From positions 15,328,446-15,392,445 of the forward strand of contig CM025850.1 of the NCBI GenBank assembly GCA_003952965.2: DNA of 64,000 nucleotides, given 5' to 3'. Below, one piece after another: positions 56,220 to 64,000 of this stretch. The first letter of the stretch is position 1. The number at the start of each line of letters is the position of its first letter. Below the pieces are notes generated by a model. That model was not told the DNA's origin and searched no databases. It saw only the letters and a list, made by a program, of their open reading frames with translations. The position numbers and the translations under genes were made by a program. This stretch comes from Morella rubra (lineage: Eukaryota > Streptophyta > Magnoliopsida > Fagales > Myricaceae).

Positions 56220-59200
56220 AGCTGCTCAGGCTGCTAATGAGTGAGCTTCCAAGTTGTCAGCTCATCGAATATATGTGGGAGAAAAAGATGGAATGGAGGA
56301 AAAGAGCGGTAAGAGGCTATGGATAATCGATGCAATCTTCCAGGGGATGGCCAAGTTGGTGGTGGATCCTTGCAGGGAGGATAATAGAATGCTTTCCATT
56401 AAAACTTGCGAATCTCCTTGAAAGAGTAAGGTGGAAATATGTAGATCTGATGCTTTAGTCAAGGCTAACAAAGCAGCTTCTGCTTCGCCGACAAGTGGAT
56501 CAGTAGAGATAGATTTTTGAGTGCAGGCACGCAAAATGCCCCGTTGGAGTGAAACAAAATGACTGCACTCACGGACGAAGATGCTCTAATTGCAACATCA
56601 AATGTCATGCGGAGAGAGTTACCAGGAAGAAATGATGGTGCCTTCACTTTTTGAAGAAGTTTTGGCGCAACTTGCCATGCTGCTCTATGTTCTTTATGGG
56701 TATGCAGGATTTGCTGAAGAAGCATCCTAGGAGAGATTTGAACCCGGTCATGTAACAGCTTATTTCTAGCCATCCATACTGAATCCAATAACAGAACAAC
56801 AAACAATTGAAAGGAATGACAATCACATGTTGAAAGACCAAGAAGGCTTGAAGGTTCCAAAATGCAATGTATCCAATCATGCACCAAGCTATGCCGAAAA
56901 CGCTCCACATTTAAAGCCCAGGGTGATAGACGCCATAGAAGACGTACATAAGAACAAGAGAACAGAAGATGGTGAAGCGTTTCAGAACTAGCACCAAAAA
57001 AGAGACAATCTGAATCTCCCTGAAAAGAGGATTGTAAGTTCATAGCAATTCGATGACGAGTGGGGAGGATGTTCCAAGCCACTTTCCATAAAAGAAATTT
57101 CAATCTCTCATGCATTTGCAGTTGCCATAATCTTTTCCAGTCAATAGATGGTCCATTTGCCACTAATGTACTATCTGAGGAGATTAACCTGTAAGCGGAT
57201 TTGACAGTAAAGAGACCTGTAGAATCAGGAGTCCAGATCTCTTTATCTGTTGTGGTAGGAGGAGGGAGATGTATCTGAAGAATATTTGCCACCGTTGATC
57301 TGTCAAAAGTGTTTAACAGATGGGCATTCCAAGACCTTGGAGAATCAATTATAAATTGACTAACCAAAGATGTTGAATCTAATAATTGAGAGCCAAAGTG
57401 GGGCTGTGGTTTGAAAGAAGGTATTTGGGGAATCCCAGGATCTTGCCAAGTACAGATTGATTCACCATTACCCACTAGGAAGCAACGACCTCGAGAAAGA
57501 ATAGAACGTGTTGATAGTAATCCTTTCCATATCCAGGAGGAAGCTTTTCTATCCACCTGCATAAATTCTGCATTTTTTAGGTATTTTGCGCGGAGACAAT
57601 TAACCCAGTGTCGATGCTGTAACGAAGTCATCATCCAACCCATTTTGGAAATGAGCGCCACATTCATTTCTGTCATTTTCTTGATACCCATGCCACCCAT
57701 CATCTTAGGAGTGCAGATCTTATTCTAGGAGTGAAGAGAGAGGTGTCTATTGCCATCTGTTGGATAACCCCACCAAAACTTCCGAAGTTGGGAATCAATC
57801 GTGTTGCAATTGATTGAGGAATCAAAAAAGATGACATACCATATATTGGAATTTCTGAAGCAACTGATTTGATCAATATCGTTCTCCCTGCTTGTGACAA
57901 AAGCTTGCCTTTCCACCCAGAAATTTTCCTTTCAATGCGATGTTGGAAATCCGTAAAGGCTGCAGATTTGGATCGTGGCAACATTAATGGCAGACCCAAA
58001 TGGCGAGAGGAAGTGGACATAGGTAAGAAACCAAAACATTCTCTGATGAGTCTAGCAATAGAACGGTCAGTATTCGTTGTGATGAGGATGGAAGATTTTT
58101 GAGCATTTGGAGGCCTCAGTGGGAGTAGCCTGTCCAAAGACTAACAAATCATTAGCATACAAAAGGTGAGTAATCGGAAGACCCGCTCTACTCAACCTAA
58201 TACCATGAATCAAAGAGAGGGAATTGGCCTTATCCAGCAATCTAGAGGAAATCTCCATTCCAATAACAAAAAGAAAGGGAGATAAGGGATCTCCTTGACG
58301 TAGACCTCTGGTAGGAACAATAAGTCCATGTGGGCTACCATTTAGAAGGATTGAATATGATCTAGAGGAAAGACACTGCTGAATCCAATTAATCCATCTT
58401 GAGCTAAAGCCAAATTTCGTTAAAGCAAGGAGGATATATAAGATTCCATTCCATCCTATCATAAGCTTTTGCCATATCAATTTTAAGAGCAACATTTCCT
58501 TTCTTTCCTTTTTTCTGAGAAAGAGCATGAAAAATCTCATGTGACAGAATAGAATTATCTTGAATAAGTCGACCCAGTACAAATGCTGACTGATATGTCG
58601 AAATCATTTTGGGTAAGAAAACCTTTAATCGGGTTGCAATGATTTTGGAAATAATCTTGTAGCTAATATTGCACAGACTGATGGGACGAAAGTGTTGCAC
58701 TTCATGAGTTTTTAGTTTCGAAATCAGGACAATAAAAGTATGATTCATTGAAGGTAACAACTGACCTCCATTGAAAAAATCTTGTATCATACTGATAACA
58801 TCTTAATAGATAATATGCCAATACTCTTTATAGAACAGAACAAGAAGACCATCAGGACCAGGAGCTTTATTTGAGCCCATGGATTTGACTGTATTGTGAA
58901 TCTCTTCCGGAGATGAAATCAAATCCAAAATATTTGATTCTTGATGGTCAATAATAGGAGAAATAAGATTTGCCAAGTCAAAGGGAACGATGGATAGGAA
59001 AAACAAAAGAGGTGATCATAATAATTGGTAAAAAGATCACCAATAGTATTGCGATTAGTAGCCCAAGATAGATCATCTTGTTGAAGAGAAACAATGGAGT
59101 TGCGATTTCTTCGAATAACAGTGGATGCATGGAAAAATTTTGTATTCAAATCCTTTGATACTAGCCATTCAACCCTAGAACGTTGCCGCCAAAGTGATTG

Positions 59201-60211
59201 CTCTTTGATCAACTGCTCATGAATTTCAGCTTTAATAGAAGCCTCTAGTGCAATATTTTGAGCCGACGAATCTTGTTGTTGAGTATGATCCAGGGCGCAA
59301 TTTAAGCGAGAAAGGCGGTCTTTAATAAAACCAAAGTGTTTCTTATTCCAGATGCGAAGAGCTTTCTTGACTTGTTCCACATTTTTTGATAGTCTAATGG
59401 CTGGTCTGGCATTAACATGGTGACGCCAAACTGAGGCAACAGTAAAGAAACTACCAGGATCCCGAACCCACATAGCCTCAAATTTAAAAGGTAGGGGAAG
59501 AGGCTGATGATGGCCTTCCAAGTTGAGAATGAGAGGTAGATGGTCTGAGGCAATCGCCGGAGAATGCAAAATGGATGCATTTGGATGCTGAACACGCCAC
59601 CGATCACTAAGCCTCTATCAAGTCTTTCGCGAATATTGGCACATCCTCCTCGTCCATTATTCCAAGTAAAAGGATTACCATTGAAACCCAGGTCTATTAA
59701 TCCATTAGAGAAAATGAATTGTCTTAAACCACCAGTAGAAGATCCTGCAACCGGTCTACCTCCTATTTTGTCATTTGGTGAAACAACCGAATTGAAGTCA
59801 CCCAATAATAGCCATGATTCTGTACGAGAACCGGCCAATAACTGTAAGGAATCCCAAAATTGGCGCTTGTCACAATACTGAGATGGGCAATAAGCTAAAG
59901 TTAAAAGGAAAGAAGACTGAGGCAAATCAGGGTACATCAAAATATTTAACATCCATTGAGAGCTGCCCAAAACATTAACAGAGACGTTAGGACGCCACAT
60001 AAACAGTAAACCACCTTTGGAACCAACAGGTGGTGCAGATACAAAATGAGAGAAACCAAACTTATACACAATACTAGGAGTTTGACTCTCTTTTAAGTTT
60101 TGTTTCCAAAAGGAAAATCCAGTCCGGGTTATAACTAGATATTAAGGCCAATACAGCTTGTCCAACCGAGGCTTGACCTAAGCCTCGAAAGTTCCAAGAG
60201 ATGATCTTCAT
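56220..60211 (-). pseudogene. LINE ORF2 (endonuclease, reverse transcriptase, RNase H), broken
   Basis: Starts at ATG 60211 (MKIISWNFRGLGQASVGQAV), the classic start of plant LINE endonucleases. GDFN is near 59795-59805 and SDHLPLIL near 59520-59560. Reverse transcriptase shows NKAPGPDG (about 58850), FRPISLCNISYKIISKIIA (about 58650-58700) and LRQGDPLSPFLF (about 58260-58300). The active site YAND at 58148-58159 has Asn where Asp is required. The long frame 57703-56465 is the zf-RVT region (W..L......L.FLLWK...ILPT). RNase H follows with GEAEAALLAL and GDS. Frameshifts lie near 60090, 59615, 59000, 58800, 58440, 58140 and 57710. Confidence 0.88.
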
Positions 60212-61336
60212 GGAGTATCTGGAGGCTGTGTAGTGTCAGCCTCTTCCACCTTATGATTAAACACAGAAGAAAATGGTTCATCCGAAAGCGACAGAGCTTT
60301 GGTCAGACGTGCAGCTGCCTTTTTTTTCATACGGGTTTGGTTTCTTTTGAACGACATCAGAGCAATTTTGGATTTCTTGAGAACTTTCAAAATGGGGCCC
60401 GCAGCAGGGTTGACCTCCATGGGTTGAACTGGTGGAATCACTGCAGGGTTGACATCCAGTGGTGGAAGTGGTGGAATAGCAGGGTTGACATCCAGTGGTT
60501 GCAATGGTGGAATCATCGGAACCCGAGAGAAAGCCACTTTTTTGCCCAATTTGAAGGGAACATCCTTTTCAAACTCAGAGAACATTCTTTTACCTTTAGA
60601 CTTCCAGAACTTATCTTCCATAATAGCGTCGGTAAAAACGGCACATGAGGCATGGGTGGCTTGGGAGCTGCTGCTAACCCAATATTGTGAATTGTCGTGG
60701 CTAGAATATTGTTGCCCACAGAAGGCTGGACTGAAGTCTGAATAGTCAAGTCAGAGCTATCTATACAAATGGGACGCTTGCCTTTATCAATATATCCACC
60801 AGAAGGAGCCGATTGAAAGGTACGTGGAGCAGGCATTTCCGGAACATGGACCGGGGCAGAGACAGCAGCTTATATTTTTTCCTTACCCTTAAAGCACTTG
60901 TAGAAGTCCACTGGAACTGAAGCTTGAAAAGGAATAAGTGCAAAGATGGTACTGGAGGAGAAAGCCCCGAGACTGCACGTGAAGGAAGATCCTTAGGGCA
61001 AGGATCAAGGGTAAACTGAGCTTTGCCTGAACGTGAGGATGCATGTGCAGCCAAATAATCTTCAAGCGTGGGACCGAACCCCGAAGGAGGGATGGCAGGT
61101 GACTCAAGAGAGTCAATGAGATCACTAGTCATCACTGCCTGTGAAGACTCATCAAAGCCGAGAGGCTCAAGACCACTCATTGCAAATTCATGTGCCTCAG
61201 TGTCAGGTGATTGAGGGCTATTTAGAGGAGAAAATGGGAAATCTGAGAGAGGAGCAATGATGGGAGAAGATGGTGGAGAAGTGAGGTTAATAACAGACGT
61301 GGGAGAGGTAGACGGTAGCACTGGTGGGGAAGACAT
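60208..61336 (-). pseudogene. LINE ORF1 (RNA-binding type), broken
   Basis: Likely start at 61336 (MSSPPVLPSTSPTSVINLT), followed by a Ser/Pro-rich region. It is split into three frames: to about 60880, 60836-60513 (KRPICIDSSDLTIQTSVQ), and 60621-60208. The last piece contains a three-fold proline-rich repeat of PPLxPLDVNPA type (about 60400-60510) and a basic segment (SFKRNQTRMKKKAAARL). The stop codon TGA at 60210-60208 overlaps the ORF2 start (ATGA). No zinc knuckle is visible. Confidence 0.75.
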
Positions 61337-61619
61337 GGTGCAAGTGGTTCGGGCAGAGGATGGAGATGGTGAGGGTGGCCATGCAACGTGGGGGTATATA
61401 TGAGAGGAAAAAGTAGTCGAAAGAGGTAGTAACTGGATCAGCTTGCGTGAAAATCTCTTCCTACCTCTCCTGCGTCCCAAAGAGAAGATTAATGAAAGAA
61501 AAAGGAATACAGTAATGGAAAGAAACAAAGCCAGTGATTGTGTAATGAAAAAACAATCATCCTAATGTCTTGATATTTTGCACTTTGTTCTTTCAATTTT
61601 AATATATTTCACTCAATAG

Positions 61620-61822
61620 TTTGGGGCGTTTGTTTACTGAAATTTTGAGAAATATTCTTCAAAATTTTAAGAATCTTTTGAATGTTAAAGTTTATTGGGG
61701 TTTGTGAAAATTGTGAAGTGTATGTGTAAAAATGTGAAGTTTATCGGGATTTGTGAAATATGTTTGGTGTGGTGGAAATTTTGGCCTTCAAAAAATTAGG
61801 CAAACAAACGTAGTGTTATGGC
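61620..61822. mobile_element. MITE-like inverted-repeat element of about 200 bp
   Basis: The left end ggcgtttgtttactgaaattttga pairs imperfectly with the right end aaaaaattaggcaaacaaacgt. The interior is AT-rich with direct repeats of gtgaagt...atcgggatttgtgaaa type and no open frame. It resembles the element at 23628-23846 in ends and texture. The flanks give no clear target duplication. Confidence 0.45.
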
Positions 61823-62406
61823 ATTTGTTTTCAAAATTTTAACTCCCTAAAATTTAATTTATCATCATTGCAAAAATTCTTCTCACTTTTTCATCAACTC
61901 TCATACCCATAATTTTAATTACCCTAAAATTTTAAAAAAAATTTGTTTCCAAACACCATGTGATTTGTAGCCTTGGTCAATTTATCTATTATTTCAAACA
62001 GAAAAAATAAAGTATCTCAAAAATAAAAGAATGAAATGTAAAGTCCAAAGTGTCAGACTCTCAAATCACATAGGTGTAAAGCGTAATTAATTCTTTTTTA
62101 ATATTAAAGACAAAATAGACAAATGAGTCATGTACAGAATACGTGATTGAAATTTTCGTTTGTTTCAATAGCTAAATAAATGACGGAGTGCAAATAAAAT
62201 AAATTTAGAACTAAATTAAAAGAACTTGATACAAAGTGTTAAATTATCTAAATTAAGCCGGTGTCAAGTGTAATTATTTTTTTTTTAAAAAAAAGACAAA
62301 AAGAAAAAGGAAAAAAAAAAGATCACAACCGAAAAGCGACGTTAAAGTCACAAAGAAAGGGCATCAAATGTCGGGCCCGTGGCAATTCCTTTGAAAGTTT
62401 ACAATT
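61823..62406. other. Unassigned AT-rich DNA
   Basis: No gene is visible. The stretch includes A-rich runs (62280-62320) and further 'aaaattttaa' texture like that of the MITE-like elements. Confidence 0.4.
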
Positions 62407-62591
62407 TCAAAGAATCTCTTTTTCAAGCTGGTCCATACGCTTTTCAGACGCAATTTGCCAATTCCGAAGTCTGGCCGCGCTATACATCCCCTCATCCAAT
62501 ATCTCGTGATTAGTTGCATGCTTCTTTTGCAACACGACGTATTTCTGCAACCCCTCGTAGCTGGGACGCATCTTTCTAAGGGTGGTATCTC
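62407..62591 (-). other. Unidentified possible last exon, coiled-coil-like
   Basis: On the minus strand a splice-acceptor-like ttcattttcag precedes an open frame from 62591 reading GDTTLRKMRPSYEGLQKYVV, then a charged, helical stretch ending in MDQLEKEIL and TGA. Heptad-like spacing of hydrophobic residues suggests a coiled coil. Composition and acceptor make this more credible than neighbouring frames. No upstream exon could be located to the right, so it may be a gene fragment. I do not recognise the protein. Confidence 0.3.
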
Positions 62592-62946
62592 CTGAAAATG
62601 AAGCCAATTAGAAAAAAAAAAAAAAAAAATAAAAAATGAAGCCCCGTACCTAAACCTCGTGACTTCTAGTCTTCTTGTTCTTATTTTAGCGGGCATATAA
62701 GATGATCTGTCCGACTGGTTTCTCATTTGGGTAATAGCAAGTCCTGTCACTCCCTGTCATAGACGGGGGAAGCAGCCAAAATCAGTGGGGAGAGAGAGAG
62801 CATTTTTGTTGTTTTTTAATTACCAATCATGTTGTGAATTTTTTCTTCCATGTCCTTTTCCAAGCCTTACGGTATTATTTAGCAAAAAAAAAACACATGG
62901 TGTAGGATGTCTTCGTAAGCCATGACGCTTGAAATGGTCCTCATGC
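62592..62946. other. Unassigned DNA
   Basis: No supported feature. It contains A-runs at 62611-62635 and 62884-62893 and a short gagaga run at about 62790-62800. Confidence 0.4.
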
Positions 62947-62947
62947 A

Positions 62948-63065
62948 TTTTTTTTTATAGGCCAGTGGATAGCAGGCAGAGCCTGCGGGAAAGGGGATTC
63001 CCCCCCGGATCTTACCCTCCCTAAGGAGAGGAGGTACCACTTGAACTAACGCTCAGTGGTTAAAT
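62948..63065 (-). mobile_element. Short tRNA-derived SINE
   Basis: Read on the minus strand, the element starts near 63065 with a box A-like segment (TTAGTTCAAGTGGTACC, about 63034-63050). It continues through a degenerate box B position (GGGGGAATCCCC) and a palindromic GCAGGCTCTGCCTGC, and ends in an A-tail seen as a T-run at 62948-62956. Imperfect flanking repeats (ggtcctcatgc on the left, agtccttacgc on the right) look like an aged target duplication. About 115 bp, as in short plant SINEs. Confidence 0.6.
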
Positions 63066-64000
63066 AGTCCTTACGCTTGATTGCCCATTGCACGTTTTTC
63101 AGTTGTCTTGTACTTCTGTGGTATCACTTACTTGTTTGAAACTGCATATAAGTAACCAATGCACGAAATAAGCTGCTAGCTGACACTCCGCTGTATATAT
63201 GTTTCGTTCATTTTGTTCTGAAGATGCAAAAATTGCGATAACTCACTCTTCGAGGTAATGCTAATTCTTACGGATTTCCTTCTTTAGAATTCTTGGTAAT
63301 AATCGTCGTTGCTGCTCTTGCTGATACTGCTGTTACTGTTCTTGATTTTGCTAACGGGTATCGTTTACTTAGGAAACGTTGAGAATATAGAGAGTTAAAG
63401 TAATGGGTCCTGCATGTGTACTTGGTAGTTGAGGGAACTACAATTTGAAGTTGAATTTGTAAAACCATCTACGTTTCTTCTTTTAACATAAGTAAACAAT
63501 TGAACTTGGTTTGTCGACTCTTTTCTTCTCCGCTGCATTCTTTCGGAAACCAAATGGTCAAGTGGCGGATGAGCAATGGATTTCTTTAGCTTTTTCCTTG
63601 TCATCTCCGTTGAGCGAGATAACGACGAACAAACAGTGGAATGATTTTTCTCTCTAAATAAAAACAAATCGAACGTAATCTCAATAATTATATATTTTGA
63701 AAAATAGTCTCAAGATAATCCATCAGAACAAGTTAGAACAACACAAATAATTTTTACTTGAAAAACTTCTTTGGTATGAGAAAAAAAAATCACAGGACCT
63801 AATCTAGTCGAATCTCTATTATAAACTAAATAATGGATATACAAAGTCTTCTCTAGTCATAACTAGAGATTACGACTCAAATTTTCAAGATGATATCAAT
63901 CTTGGCAAATACAACGGAAAAACATAGAAAATACCAACCAAGTTGCGGTTATTATTTACGCGTACGAATTACTGTTCATGAGCTCAAAATCTGATATTTA
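63066..64000. other. Unassigned intergenic DNA
   Basis: Open frames at 63268-63468 and 63395-63667 (minus) are short and domain-free. No gene, RNA or mobile element could be supported up to the window edge. Confidence 0.45.

Larger units (their letters stand above)
56037..61560 (-). mobile_element. L1-type LINE retrotransposon, degenerate
   Basis: Minus-strand non-LTR element of about 5.5 kb. Its 3' end is the poly(A) tail seen as a T-run at 56038-56050, directly after a TGGTTTAAC-type 3' end. From 5' to 3' it has ORF1 (61336-60208) and ORF2 with apurinic endonuclease, reverse transcriptase, a zf-RVT-type region and RNase H (60211 to about 56220). At least six frameshifts or stops and a mutated catalytic site make it inactive. 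The 5' end is estimated; no target duplication was found. It lies about 0.6 kb past the ABCC stop. Confidence 0.9.

Overview
This is nuclear DNA from a flowering plant, most likely a woody eudicot. The support is a multi-exon gene with GT-AG introns, AT-rich intergenic DNA, and layers of plant-type transposable elements (Ty1/copia, LINE, hAT, SINE, MITE-like inverted repeats). There are no bacterial operons, CRISPR arrays or rRNA genes, and I saw no functional tRNA gene. Positions 18969-19069 are an assembly gap of Ns.

The one intact gene lies at 33251-55459 on the + strand. It is a full-length ABC transporter of subfamily C (ABCC1/ABCC2 clade, MRP type). I could trace 27 coding exons, all with GT-AG borders and matching phases, joining to a 1626-residue protein. 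The family acts at the vacuolar membrane, where it moves glutathione, glucuronide and phytochelatin-metal(loid) conjugates into the vacuole. A non-coding first exon with a 1.1 kb leader intron, and a three-codon upstream ORF, are likely.

Layout. 1-10.5 kb: gene-poor DNA with an LTR-like and CACTA-end-like segment (0.68-2.12 kb), a 128-bp tandem repeat (3.72-4.11 kb), a perfect 18-bp hairpin (7.5 kb), and a 1397-bp inverted-repeat transposon with a 10-bp target duplication (7664-9060). 10.5-17.5 kb: a probable SINE, then a decayed minus-strand copia element split by a 2.4-kb hAT deletion derivative. 17.5-25.6 kb: mostly unassigned DNA with a foldback element, a possible gene remnant and a gypsy-type LTR-like stretch. 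25.6-31.35 kb: a second, more complete copia element of the same family, also minus strand. 31.35-55.5 kb: promoter, leader and body of the ABCC gene. 56.0-61.6 kb: a decayed minus-strand L1-type LINE with two ORFs and a mutated catalytic site. 61.6-64 kb: a MITE-like element, an unidentified possible exon and a short SINE.

Functionally the window is one housekeeping or detoxification transporter gene in a bed of mostly dead mobile DNA. I found no convincing new multi-gene system. The most instructive structures are the nested insertion with its unoccupied sister site, the inverted-repeat transposon with intact target duplication, and the unidentified coding-like pieces at 20.5-22.7 kb and 62.4 kb.
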